From Sphingomonadales bacterium (GTDB lineage: Bacteria; Pseudomonadota; Alphaproteobacteria; Sphingomonadales; Sphingomonadaceae): a DNA stretch of 6,816 bases. Of the stretch, positions 1 to 6,660 are shown in pieces. The position numbers and the translations under genes were made by a program. The stretch covers positions 1 to 6,816 of the forward strand of contig JAFLDC010000149.1 in assembly GCA_017302775.1 (NCBI GenBank). Direction: 5' to 3'. Under the pieces are notes generated by a model. The model did no database searches and had not been told where the DNA came from. It saw only the letters and a list, made by a program, of their open reading frames with translations. Position 1 is the first letter of the stretch, and each line of letters opens with the position of its first letter.

Positions 1-17
1 TTGCCGTTATGCCCCCT

Positions 18-527
18 CTACTCCGCCCGTTCGTGCCGATCCTTACGCAGCAAGGTGACGAAATCAAATGATGGGTTGCGCCCTTCGGCGGCGTGATGTT
101 CGCGAAAGGCTTCGGACCAGGCATTCCTGTCCAGCGCCGGAAATACGGTATCGCCGGCGGGTGAAGCATGAACTTCGGTCAATTCGATCCGGTCGGCCAG
201 CGGCAGCGCCGCCGCGTAAATCTGTGCGCCGCCGAAAATTACGATATGCGGCGCATTGGCCAGCCGCAGCGCTTCGGCCAGCGATCCGGCGCGCTCGGCC
301 CCATCGGCTTCCCAGTTGGCATCGCGGGTAATCACGATATGCCGCCGACCGGGCAAAATGCCAGGCAGCGAATCGAAGGTCCGGCGGCCCATTACCAGCG
401 GCTTGCCCATGGTCAGCGCCTTGAGCCGGCGGAAGTCGGCAGAAATGTGCCACGGCATCCCGCCGCCCTGGCCAATCACCCCGTTGTCGGCAACGGCAAC
501 GACCAGCACGATCTCAGGCCGGTCCAT
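18..527 (-). CDS. folA: Dihydrofolate reductase (type I, FolA family)
   Basis: Reduces 7,8-dihydrofolate to tetrahydrofolate with NADPH in the cytoplasm, supplying one-carbon carriers for purine, thymidylate and methionine synthesis. The 169-residue protein has the usual family length. Visible motifs, in order: the N-terminal strand and GVIG loop (residues 16-19), the PWH-x3-D substrate site with the expected catalytic acid at Asp31, the NADPH-binding segment VMGRRTF (45-51) followed by LPGRRHIVITR (58-68), IFGGAQIY (97-104), and the late GDTVFP element (125-130). It is the last gene of the gpmA-purE-purK-folA run. Its ATG lies one nucleotide after the purK stop, and no good Shine-Dalgarno is visible, so translation probably depends on coupling to purK. 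The stop is TAG at 18-20; no following gene fits in the remaining 17 nt. Identification is firm. Confidence 0.96.
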   Translation of the reverse strand: MDRPEIVLVVAVADNGVIGQGGGMPWHISADFRRLKALTMGKPLVMGRRTFDSLPGILPGRRHIVITRDANWEADGAERAGSLAEALRLANAPHIVIFGGAQIYAAALPLADRIELTEVHASPAGDTVFPALDRNAWSEAFREHHAAEGRNPSFDFVTLLRKDRHERAE

Positions 528-528
528 T

Positions 529-1584
529 TCAGAAGATCAACCGGGTGACGTGGCCCATCTTGCGTCCCGGCCGGACCGCGGCCTTGCCATAAAGGTGCAG
601 GTGATTGGCGGGATCGCCCAGGATCGCGGCCCAGTCTTCGGCTGCATCGCCGATCACATTGCGCATTTCGACGCGCGTTGCCGCCAGCCGGGTGTCGCCC
701 AGGGGCAGACCGCAGATCGCACGGATGTGGTTTTCGAACTGGCTGGTGATCGCCCCTTCGATGGTCCAGTGGCCCGAATTGTGCACGCGCGGCGCCATTT
801 CGTTGAACACCGGCCCGTCCCTCGTCGCGAAGAATTCGAATGCCGCCACGCCGACATAACCCAGCCCGTCTGCCACTTTGCGGGCCAGTGCGCGGGCGTC
901 CGCGACCTGGGCTTGAACATCGGGCCGGGCGGGAACGGTGGAGCGGGCCAGAATCCCGCCTTCGTGCACGTTCTCCGCACTATCCCAAAAAACCAGCGTT
1001 CCGTCTTCGCCGCGCGCCAGGATGACACTGAATTCGGCGCTGAACTGGACCAGCCCTTCATAGATCAGCGGCTGGCCGGGCAAGGCGATGCCATCCGCCT
1101 CATGATCATAGTTGATCCGCCACTGGCCCTTGCCATCATAGCCGTCGCGGCGAGTTTTGAGGATGCCAGGCGATCCGATCCGGACCAGCGCGTCCTCCAG
1201 ATCCTCGGCAGTGTCGATCGCCAGCCACGGCGCGGCGCGGCCGCCCAGCTGTTCGATGAATTCCTTTTCGTTCACCCGGTCCTGCGCCACTTCAAGCGCG
1301 CGCGCGCCGGGGCGCAGCGGAACCGGCCCGAGTGCTTCCAGTGCGGACAGCGGCACGTTTTCGAACTCATAGGTCACCACTGCGCAGTCCGCCGCAAAGG
1401 CGGCAAGGGCAGCGCGATCGGTCCAGGCGGCGCGGGTGTGCTGGGCGCAGACATCGGCCGCGATCGCCTCGGTTTCGGGCGAGTAGATGTGCACGCGGTA
1501 ACCCAGCTGCGCCGCCGCCTTGGCCAGCATCCGGCCCAATTGCCCGCCGCCCAGAATGCCGATGGTTTCGCCGGGAGTGATCAT
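529..1584 (-). CDS. purK: N5-carboxyaminoimidazole ribonucleotide synthetase (PurK)
   Basis: ATP-grasp enzyme that carboxylates aminoimidazole ribonucleotide (AIR) with bicarbonate and ATP to N5-CAIR, the substrate of PurE, in de novo purine synthesis. The 351-residue length is normal. An N-terminal nucleotide-fold segment carries GGGQLGRM (12-19). The central ATP-grasp domain has the glycine-rich loop GYDGKGQ (148-154) and FSAEFSV (181-187). The metal/ATP site signature NEMAPRVHNSGHWT lies at 261-274, with IEGAITSQFENHIRA following. The C-terminal small domain ends in HLYGKAAVRPGRKMGHVT (328-347), as in other PurK proteins. It starts at ATG 1584, five nt after the purE stop, with only a weak ribosome site; it is followed after one nt by folA. 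Position next to purE supports PurK over other ATP-grasp ligases such as PurT. Identification is firm. Confidence 0.96.
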   Translation of the reverse strand: MITPGETIGILGGGQLGRMLAKAAAQLGYRVHIYSPETEAIAADVCAQHTRAAWTDRAALAAFAADCAVVTYEFENVPLSALEALGPVPLRPGARALEVAQDRVNEKEFIEQLGGRAAPWLAIDTAEDLEDALVRIGSPGILKTRRDGYDGKGQWRINYDHEADGIALPGQPLIYEGLVQFSAEFSVILARGEDGTLVFWDSAENVHEGGILARSTVPARPDVQAQVADARALARKVADGLGYVGVAAFEFFATRDGPVFNEMAPRVHNSGHWTIEGAITSQFENHIRAICGLPLGDTRLAATRVEMRNVIGDAAEDWAAILGDPANHLHLYGKAAVRPGRKMGHVTRLIF

Positions 1585-1589
1585 GCCGT

Positions 1590-2078
1590 TCAGCGCGGCC
1601 GTTCCGCCACGGCCGCGGTCTGCGCGGCGCGATAGGCTTTGAGCCGCTCCGTCAGATCGGCATCGCTGGTGGCAAGAATGGCCGCGGCCAGCAAACCGGC
1701 GTTCACCGCCCCCGCCTCGCCAATGGCGAGAGTGCCGACCGGGATGCCACCCGGCATTTGCACGATCGAAAGCAGGCTGTCCTGCCCCGATAGCGCGCGT
1801 GACTGAACCGGCACGCCCAGTACCGGCAGGTGAGTCATGCTCGCCACCATGCCCGGCAGGTGAGCGGCGCCGCCTGCCCCGGCAATGATCACCTTGAACC
1901 CCGCCGCCGCGGCTCCCTCGGCAAAGGCGACGAGACGCTGCGGGGTGCGGTGTGCCGAAACGATCTGCGCATCACAGGCCACACCCAGCTTGTCGAGCGC
2001 ATCGGCAGCATGTTGCATGGTCGGCCAGTCGGACTGGCTGCCCATGACGATCGCGACCAACGGTGTCACTACGCTCAT
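1590..2078 (-). CDS. purE: N5-carboxyaminoimidazole ribonucleotide mutase (PurE, class I)
   Basis: Moves the carboxyl group of N5-CAIR to C4, giving CAIR, directly after PurK in purine synthesis; class I PurE acts as a cytoplasmic octamer. The 162-residue protein shows the full family pattern: [10 protein letters not shown] (12-21, phosphate binding), SAHRTP (41-46, with the catalytic His43), [14 protein letters not shown] (64-77), LGVPVQS (87-93), and the [13 protein letters not shown] loop (108-120). The presence of purK alongside supports the class I mutase over the class II AIR carboxylase. The ATG lies one nucleotide after the TAG stop of gpmA, with a CGGAG ribosome site about 7 nt upstream inside the end of gpmA, so the two are probably coupled. 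Identification is firm. Confidence 0.97.
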   Translation of the reverse strand: MSVVTPLVAIVMGSQSDWPTMQHAADALDKLGVACDAQIVSAHRTPQRLVAFAEGAAAAGFKVIIAGAGGAAHLPGMVASMTHLPVLGVPVQSRALSGQDSLLSIVQMPGGIPVGTLAIGEAGAVNAGLLAAAILATSDADLTERLKAYRAAQTAAVAERPR

Positions 2079-2079
2079 C

Positions 2080-2766
2080 CTACCGCTCCGACAGGTAATA
2101 ACGCTCCAGCGCGTTCAGATCGTCGTCCAGTTCGTAGACGATCGGCTGCCCGGTGGGAATTTCCAACCCGGTGATCTCGGCATCGGATATGCCCGACAAG
2201 TGTTTGACCAGCGCGCGCAGGCTGTTGCCGTGTGCGGCGATGATCACGACTTCGCCCGCGCGCAGCGCCGGGGTGATATGCGCCTCATAATAGGGCAGAA
2301 CCCGGGCGATCGTGTCTTTCAAACTCTCGGTCGCGGGAATGGCGATACCGGCGTAGCGCGGATCCGCCTTGAGGTCGAAGGTGCCGCCGTCTTCCAGCAC
2401 GGGCGGCGGCGTATCAAAGCTGCGGCGCCAGATCTTGACCTGTTCTTCGCCGTGCCGGGCAGTGGTCTCTGCCTTGTCCAGGCCGGTCAGCCCGCCATAG
2501 TGCCGTTCATTGAGGCGCCAGTCCTTCGTCTCAGGGATCCATAACCGGTTCATGCCTTCCAGCACCAGGTGCAGCGTCTTGATCGCGCGCGTCTGGAAGC
2601 TGGTGAAGGCCACGGTTGGCAGCACGTTCTTTGCCGCCATCAGTTCGCCGGCGGCGCAGGCCTCGGCCACGCCCTTGTCGGTCAGATCGACGTCCCACCA
2701 GCCGGTAAAGCGGTTTTCCAGGTTCCACTGGCTCTGGCCATGACGGATAAGAATGAGGCGCGGCAC
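2080..2766 (-). CDS. gpmA: 2,3-bisphosphoglycerate-dependent phosphoglycerate mutase
   Basis: Interconverts 3- and 2-phosphoglycerate in glycolysis and gluconeogenesis through a phosphohistidine intermediate. The 228-residue protein is normal for the dPGM family. It has the RHGQSQWN motif with the phosphorylated His9 (8-15), [13 protein letters not shown] (17-29), [10 protein letters not shown] (55-64), the [14 protein letters not shown] region (85-98) with Glu87 as the likely proton donor, and [14 protein letters not shown] (177-190) with the second catalytic His179. The start is GTG at 2766, supported by an AGGGAG ribosome site 8 nt upstream and by the family N-terminus (PRLILIRHG). That ribosome site lies in a possible hairpin (2774-2789). 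It heads the four-enzyme run and is preceded, 32 nt upstream, by a small gene on the same strand. Confidence in the function is high. Confidence 0.97.
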   Translation of the reverse strand: MPRLILIRHGQSQWNLENRFTGWWDVDLTDKGVAEACAAGELMAAKNVLPTVAFTSFQTRAIKTLHLVLEGMNRLWIPETKDWRLNERHYGGLTGLDKAETTARHGEEQVKIWRRSFDTPPPVLEDGGTFDLKADPRYAGIAIPATESLKDTIARVLPYYEAHITPALRAGEVVIIAAHGNSLRALVKHLSGISDAEITGLEIPTGQPIVYELDDDLNALERYYLSER

Positions 2767-2773
2767 GATCAGG

Positions 2774-2789
2774 CTCCCTGTTTCAGGAG
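2774..2789 (-). promoter_or_regulatory. Possible hairpin over the gpmA ribosome binding site
   Basis: Read on the minus strand, CTCCTG, a loop of AAA and CAGGGAG can form a six-base-pair stem with one bulged G. The 3' arm contains the AGGGAG Shine-Dalgarno of gpmA, 8 nt before its GTG start. The stem is seen directly; any effect on translation is inference, and a short stem of this kind can occur by chance. Confidence 0.3.
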
Positions 2790-2798
2790 TGTTGGCCC

Positions 2799-2936
2799 CT
2801 AGCTGGTCGAATCGCCTTTGGGAAGGACTTGCGCGCCGCCCTTGCCGCGCGCCTGTTCCTTGCGCCGACGCAGGTTCTCGCGCAATTTTGCAGCAAGGCG
2901 CTCTTCGCGGGTCAGGGGGGCAGGATCTTCACGCAT
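2799..2936 (-). CDS. Small charged protein of unknown function upstream of gpmA
   Basis: A 45-residue reading frame from ATG 2936 to TAG 2799. The sequence is very rich in Arg, Lys and Glu, with a helical centre LTREERLAAKLRENLRRRKEQ (about residues 8-28), followed by a Gly/Lys/Ser-rich tail. It has no signal peptide, membrane span or cysteine. Short proteins with an LRxNLRRRKxQ core are, from memory, common in alphaproteobacterial genomes and annotated as hypothetical; this supports it being real. The frame is open further upstream to a TTG at 2993 that has an AGGGG ribosome-like site, but the added 19 residues look unlike coding sequence, so ATG 2936 is preferred even though its ribosome site is poor. 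Its stop is 32 nt before gpmA on the same strand, so it is probably the operon leader gene. Function is unknown; a nucleic-acid contact is conceivable from charge alone. Confidence 0.6.
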   Translation of the reverse strand: MREDPAPLTREERLAAKLRENLRRRKEQARGKGGAQVLPKGDSTS

Positions 2937-2967
2937 TGGCAATGTGCCAGCGCTATCAGGGTTCGGC

Positions 2968-2996
2968 TTGACAAAGCAAGGGGCCACCGCCAATAG
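2968..2996 (+). promoter_or_regulatory. Candidate promoter for tRNA-Thr
   Basis: A perfect TTGACA -35 hexamer at 2968-2973 is followed after 17 nt by CAATAG (2991-2996), a poor match to the -10 consensus. Transcription from about 3003 would give a leader of roughly 45 nt before the tRNA, which is reasonable. The -35 element is clear; the -10 is weak, so the call is tentative. Confidence 0.4.
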
Positions 2997-3038
2997 CGCG
3001 CCCCTGCCCGCACGGCTTTGGCCGCGCCGGGCCGTTAC

Positions 3039-3123
<85 letters not shown>

Positions 3124-3127
<4 letters not shown>

Positions 3128-3281
3128 ACTGCCGCATCAGCAACGAATCACTGCTTCGCAGGATACAACGACTATTGGACGCTGCAGGCCCTTTTGGGCG
3201 CTTTTGATGATGGCGTTGGCGCGCAGCGCTGCGCCGAAACCAGGGTGACAGGCGGAGCGGTTTCCAATAAGCGGCAAACCA
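3124..3281. other. Intergenic region after tRNA-Thr
   Basis: About 158 nt with no convincing gene on either strand. It should contain the end of the tRNA transcript and the start of the plus-strand cluster. It holds a weak GCCC-TTTT-GGGC hairpin followed by GCTTTT (3188-3205) and a GC palindrome at 3221-3234. No clear -35/-10 pair and no recognisable Fur-type site were seen. CAATAA at 3265-3270 is a possible -10, but it has no well-spaced -35. Confidence 0.5.
3221..3234. repeat. 14-bp perfect palindrome
   Basis: GCGCAGCGCTGCGC reads the same on both strands. It lies 47 nt before the start codon of the DUF2946 gene. It could be an operator for a dimeric regulator or a small hairpin, but GC-rich palindromes of this length also arise by chance in such DNA. 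Confidence 0.35.
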
Positions 3282-3692
3282 ATGCAGATGCTGCGCGCCT
3301 TTTTGCTACGATATCGCTGGGTCGCCGCACTGGTGATAGCGGCAGCGCTGTGTATCAAGGCGCTGGTTCCTGCCGGCTATATGATCGGCACCGGCACACG
3401 CGTGCTGACAATTGAAATCTGCGCCGATGCGCAAGGCGGACATGTTACCCAGCAGATCGTGCTTCCTGGCGATGGCCAGCCGATCGATGGGCAAGGAAAA
3501 CAGGGCAAGGCGGATGGCGCTTGTGCGTTCTCTGCCTTGTCGTTCGTCAGCCTGGGTGGTGCAGATGCAGCCCTCCTGGCGCTCGCCCTGCTCTTTATTC
3601 TGGCCCTGGGTCTGGTGCCCATGGCCACGCCGCGCCCGGCGCGGCTGGTGTATCTTCGGCCGCCGCTGCGCGGCCCCCCGGCACTGATCTGA
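3282..3692 (+). CDS. DUF2946 family membrane protein
   Basis: A 136-residue protein of unknown biochemical function. It has an N-terminal hydrophobic helix (about 13-31) running into KALVPAGYMIG (26-36). A soluble middle follows with ICADAQGGH (46-54) and a Gly/Gln/Lys-rich loop, then a second hydrophobic helix (about 91-112) and the tail YLRPPLRGPPA. The LVPAGYM and IC-x-D/G blocks and the RPPLRGPPA end are what I associate with DUF2946, a family often found beside TonB-dependent receptor genes. Cysteines at 24, 47 and 81, plus His54, may matter for metal or redox chemistry, but that is inference. ATG 3282 is used; a second ATG two codons on (3288) is possible and neither has a strong ribosome site. 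It heads the plus-strand cluster, 87 nt before the DUF2244 gene. Confidence 0.82.
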   Translation: MQMLRAFLLRYRWVAALVIAAALCIKALVPAGYMIGTGTRVLTIEICADAQGGHVTQQIVLPGDGQPIDGQGKQGKADGACAFSALSFVSLGGADAALLALALLFILALGLVPMATPRPARLVYLRPPLRGPPALI

Positions 3693-3715
3693 CAGACTAA
3701 CTTCATCCTGTCAGA
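3688..3715. repeat. 8-bp inverted repeat over the DUF2946 stop codon
   Basis: TCTGACAG (3688-3695) and CTGTCAGA (3708-3715) are perfect inverted copies around a 12-nt spacer; the first arm contains the TGA stop (3690-3692). No T-run follows, so a classical terminator is unlikely. It may be an operator for the downstream genes or an RNA stem that shapes expression between DUF2946 and the rest of the cluster. The repeat is seen directly; the role is unknown. Confidence 0.5.
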
Positions 3716-3779
3716 CGGGCTGGCCGCGCGTCATTGCTTATCCGCGATCCGCGCCCCGGCCGTGCCGGAGAAATCACAC

Positions 3780-4322
3780 ATGTATGAGCTGCTACGCCGC
3801 CCTGAGCGGCGCCTCTGGGCAACGCCGGCCGATTGGCAGGCGGTGGACCGGAAAACCTTCGCTGAAGCAGACAGCCACGTTGCCGTGCGAATGGAAGAAA
3901 ATCGTGCGCCATTCGGGCCAGCCGAGAAGCGTGTCATTGCCCTGATCGCAACAATATTCGCCGTGATCGGGCTGATGGCGCTGGCAAGGGGTTATTGGCC
4001 GGTGCCGCTATTCTGCGCCGCCGTATTTGCTGCCCTTACCGTGGCCATGCGCCGTCATCGAAACGCTACGCCTGCGGCTGAAACACTCGAATTCCTGAGT
4101 GACCGAGTCCGCCACCGCGATCGGCGTGGCCGAGCCACTGACTGGGATGGTGCCCGGCTCCGCCTCAAGGAGGTCGAGCGTAGCCCGGCCGATCTGCGGC
4201 TGATCCTGGGCGAGGCGGGACGAACCCGTGAAATCGGGACCTGCCTGAGCCTGGAGGAGCGCCGGGAACTGGCCGCGATCGTGTCGGCCACGCTCAATCA
4301 GACCCGCAGGAATTTGCCATGA
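3780..4322 (+). CDS. DUF2244 domain membrane protein
   Basis: A 180-residue protein. Residues 1-50 are polar and charged. Two hydrophobic helices follow (about 52-69 and 74-90), joined by a short RGYWP turn, then a cytoplasm-like C-terminal domain (about 100-175) with WDGARLRLKEVE and the late REIGTCLSLEERRELAA block (about 149-165). The paired helices, the R/W-rich domain and the EIG-x-LS-x-EER-x-LA end match my knowledge of DUF2244, a family of integral membrane proteins without a known activity. ATG 3780 is chosen because GGAGAA lies 9 nt upstream; an in-frame GTG at 3762 would add six residues and would itself cover that ribosome site. The stop overlaps the next start (ATGA), so the two are translationally coupled. 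DUF2244 genes are, from memory, more usual beside respiratory or DNA-repair genes, so this setting is less typical. Confidence 0.8.
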   Translation: MYELLRRPERRLWATPADWQAVDRKTFAEADSHVAVRMEENRAPFGPAEKRVIALIATIFAVIGLMALARGYWPVPLFCAAVFAALTVAMRRHRNATPAAETLEFLSDRVRHRDRRGRATDWDGARLRLKEVERSPADLRLILGEAGRTREIGTCLSLEERRELAAIVSATLNQTRRNLP

Positions 4323-4552
4323 CCCAGTTGACCCTTTCACCGCGGACACTTCGCGTCATGCGGTTTGTACGGATCGCCGCATGGGCCGGCATCGCTGTTT
4401 GTGTCGCAATCCAGCTTTTTCAGCTCGAAACGGGCCTGGCCGGTGCACCGGCGCGGCCGGTCTTCCAGACCGGCGTCGGTACGTCAGCCTGTGTGTGCAC
4501 CAGCCAGCCGGAAAGCCTTTCACCGCCCGCCATGCGGTCAATTGAGAACTGA
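4319..4552 (+). CDS. 77-residue single-span protein with a CVC motif, unknown function
   Basis: I do not recognise this protein. It has a basic N-terminus (Arg9, 12, 15, 18), one hydrophobic helix (about 17-36), and a 40-residue polar tail that is probably outside the inner membrane and contains a CVC pair at 58-60; a further Cys28 lies in the helix. It may instead be an uncleaved or cleaved signal sequence with a short exported peptide. Support for it being real: an AGGAA ribosome site six nt before ATG 4319, the ATGA overlap with the DUF2244 gene, a hydrophobic pattern that is unlikely by chance, and a stop only 13 nt before the receptor start. The paired cysteines next to a metal-chelate receptor invite a metal or thiol role, but nothing else shows it. 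Confidence 0.68.
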   Translation: MTQLTLSPRTLRVMRFVRIAAWAGIAVCVAIQLFQLETGLAGAPARPVFQTGVGTSACVCTSQPESLSPPAMRSIEN

Positions 4553-4565
4553 ACAAGGAAATACC

Positions 4566-6647
4566 ATGAAGACTTCGATTATCGCATTGGCCAGCGCGCT
4601 GACGGTCACGTCTCCGGCCCTCGCGCAAGAGGAGCAATCGCCCTCGGGATGGACCCCGGAGATCGTCGTGACGGGCGTACGGGACGGGTATGACGTGCCG
4701 GCCACCGTTTCCGGCACGCGTACAGCGACGCCGGCCGAGAGAGTGCCGCAGTCGGTGCAATCGCTCACCCGTCAGCTGATCCAGGATCAAGACCTGCAAA
4801 ACCTTGCCGGCGCGCTGGTCAACGTCTCGGGCGTCGCGCCTACCAGCCAGGCGCAGACCGTGCTGCAGCCAACCCTGGTGCGCGGCTTTTCGGTCAACTA
4901 TTTCATCGATGGCATGCCGACCTATCAGTTGCCTGCAGGGGTCGGTGATCCCGCCACGCTGGTGCAGGTCGAGCGGATCGAGGTGGCGAAAGGGCCGACA
5001 GCCACGCTCTATGGCGGCGGTACCGGTGCGCCACTTTCTGGCCTTGTCAATCTCGTCTCGCGCGATCCGTCGACCGCGAGGCTGTCGGTCAACGTTGGCC
5101 TGCGTGCCGGCAGTTTCAATACTTGGGGCGGCGATGCCGACATCAATCTGCCGCTGGGCGAAACCGCTGCGCTTCGCCTGTCAGGCATGGCCGAGAGCGC
5201 AGGGAGCTTCATCGATTTCGTGACGTCAGACCGCATTGCCGTGTTCCCAAGCCTGTTAGTCAAGCTGGGGCCTGACACGACTTTCGTGGTGCGCGGCCGT
5301 TACAACAGGCTGAAACAGACCGAATATGCCGGCGTTCCCATCGAGCTGCTGGAGCCCGCCGCACTGATCGACCGCGATGTCTACGCCGGCGCGCGCGACA
5401 TGCCGCGCACGACGGTGGAGAACAAGGCGGTGACGGCGACGCTGACGCATCGCTTTTCGGACCGGGTAGAGGCCAGTGTCTCGGTCAACCGCACGATCAG
5501 CAGCTTCGACGAGTGGGGCACATTCCCCTATGGCCGCATCGCCGGGACGGTCTACAACTTCGGTAGCGCCTATCTTCCATCGGAGAGCAAGAAGACTTTC
5601 GCGACCGGCACGCTGACCGCACGTGTTGGCGAGGGCCCAGTAAAGCAGACATTCCTGCTCGGCGCAGACTACGACACCACCCGCTATTTCGGTGCGATGT
5701 ATTTCAACACGGCGTGGGCGACGGTCGACTATGCGAACCCTCTCCCCGCGCTGTCATTCGGTCAGAATCCGCCGTTCTTCTTCGACCAGAACGACCGGCT
5801 GAAGAGCTTTGCGCTGTTTGCGCAGGATCAGGTGAGCATTGGTGAGCGCTTCGATCTCACGGTGGGTCTGCGCTGGACCAGTCTCAATGTGCGCAGCGAT
5901 GTCGGCTTTGCCGCAACCGACCAGCACTTTAGCAAGGTGACCCCGCGCGTGGGGGCAACCTTCCGCCTGGGGGACGGGGTCTCGGTGTTTGCCGGCTATG
6001 CCGAAGGGTTTCAAGGCGTCGTCGCGGGCGGGTTCTATGGCATCACGCCCAAACCCGAAACATCGCAGGCATGGGAAGGCGGACTCAAGTTCAAGGCGCC
6101 GGTCAAGGGCCTGACCGGCACAGCCGCGGTCTATCAGATCACCCGCCAGAACGTGCTGACCTCGATCCCCAACACCTTCTTCTACAGCCAGGCCGGCGAA
6201 CAGCGCGCGCAGGGGGTTGAACTTGATCTGATCTATGAGCCGGTGCCCGCCGTCTCGATCCTGTTCAACTATGGCCTGACCGATGCGAAAGTCACGAAAG
6301 ACACAACGATCCCGGTCGGTGACCGGTTGCGTGCGGTGCCCAAACACTCGGGGCGGCTCGCCGGGCGCTACCGCTTCCTGAACGGTGCGGCGAAAGGGCT
6401 GGAGCTTGGGGCGGGGCTGACGGCCGTTTCGCGGCGCGAACTGACCTTGCCCAACACCCTGTCGATTGGCGGCACAGCGCTCGTCGATGCCCAGGTTTCC
6501 TATGATCTTGGGCCGGTGATGGTGGGCGTATCGGCGGTCAACCTGCTCGGCTCCAAGGCTTTCGAACCCTACCAGTATTTCGGTGGCCCCTATGTCACGC
6601 CGGTTCAGCCCCGTTCCGTGTTCGTCACCCTTCGTGCCGGTTTCTGA
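4566..6647 (+). CDS. TonB-dependent outer-membrane receptor, siderophore-receptor type
   Basis: Outer-membrane beta-barrel that takes up a ligand, probably a ferric siderophore or other metal chelate, using energy from TonB-ExbBD. The 693-residue protein has a Sec signal peptide (1-20, ending SPALA before QEEQ), a TonB box EIVVTG (32-37), a plug domain (about 44-168) and a barrel to the C-terminal Phe. Plug motifs include RVPQSVQSLTRQLIQDQ (59-75), LVRGFSVNYFIDGMP (104-118) and VERIEVAKGPTATLYGGG (135-152) followed by GLVNLVSRDP, a pattern typical of the TonB-siderophore receptor family rather than sugar- or peptide-type receptors. The barrel ends in SVFVTLRAGF. There is no extra N-terminal signalling domain, so it is not a FecA/FpvA-type transducer. 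ATG 4566 has AAGGAA 5 nt upstream and begins a proper signal peptide. The frame stays open upstream through the 77-residue gene, but that part is a shadow. The ligand cannot be told from sequence. Confidence 0.95.
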   Translation: MKTSIIALASALTVTSPALAQEEQSPSGWTPEIVVTGVRDGYDVPATVSGTRTATPAERVPQSVQSLTRQLIQDQDLQNLAGALVNVSGVAPTSQAQTVLQPTLVRGFSVNYFIDGMPTYQLPAGVGDPATLVQVERIEVAKGPTATLYGGGTGAPLSGLVNLVSRDPSTARLSVNVGLRAGSFNTWGGDADINLPLGETAALRLSGMAESAGSFIDFVTSDRIAVFPSLLVKLGPDTTFVVRGRYNRLKQTEYAGVPIELLEPAALIDRDVYAGARDMPRTTVENKAVTATLTHRFSDRVEASVSVNRTISSFDEWGTFPYGRIAGTVYNFGSAYLPSESKKTFATGTLTARVGEGPVKQTFLLGADYDTTRYFGAMYFNTAWATVDYANPLPALSFGQNPPFFFDQNDRLKSFALFAQDQVSIGERFDLTVGLRWTSLNVRSDVGFAATDQHFSKVTPRVGATFRLGDGVSVFAGYAEGFQGVVAGGFYGITPKPETSQAWEGGLKFKAPVKGLTGTAAVYQITRQNVLTSIPNTFFYSQAGEQRAQGVELDLIYEPVPAVSILFNYGLTDAKVTKDTTIPVGDRLRAVPKHSGRLAGRYRFLNGAAKGLELGAGLTAVSRRELTLPNTLSIGGTALVDAQVSYDLGPVMVGVSAVNLLGSKAFEPYQYFGGPYVTPVQPRSVFVTLRAGF

Positions 6648-6653
6648 GGAGGT
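6647..6653 (+). promoter_or_regulatory. Strong ribosome binding site overlapping the receptor stop
   Basis: AGGAGGT begins on the last base of the receptor's TGA stop and lies 7 nt before ATG 6661. It is the best Shine-Dalgarno in the window, suggesting the downstream exported protein is made in high amount relative to the receptor, from the same transcript. Confidence 0.8.
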
Positions 6654-6660
6654 TACCGCC

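Noticed and set aside
256..1635. A 459-codon open frame on the plus strand opposite purK and folA
   Set aside because: It is antisense to two firmly identified genes, lacks any recognisable domain, and long antisense frames are expected in high-GC DNA with strong third-position bias.
3188..3205. Possible rho-independent terminator after tRNA-Thr
   Set aside because: GCCC-TTTT-GGGC followed by GCTTTT has only a four-base-pair stem and a short T-run, too weak to call.
3137..3358. Minus-strand 73-codon frame in the intergenic region after the tRNA
   Set aside because: It overlaps the start of the DUF2946 gene on the opposite strand, has no family resemblance and no ribosome site that stands out.
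4365..4565. A 67-residue N-terminal extension of the receptor frame
   Set aside because: It would start at TTG without a ribosome site and put the clear signal peptide in the middle of the protein. The same DNA encodes the 77-residue gene in another frame, and ATG 4566 has a good ribosome site.
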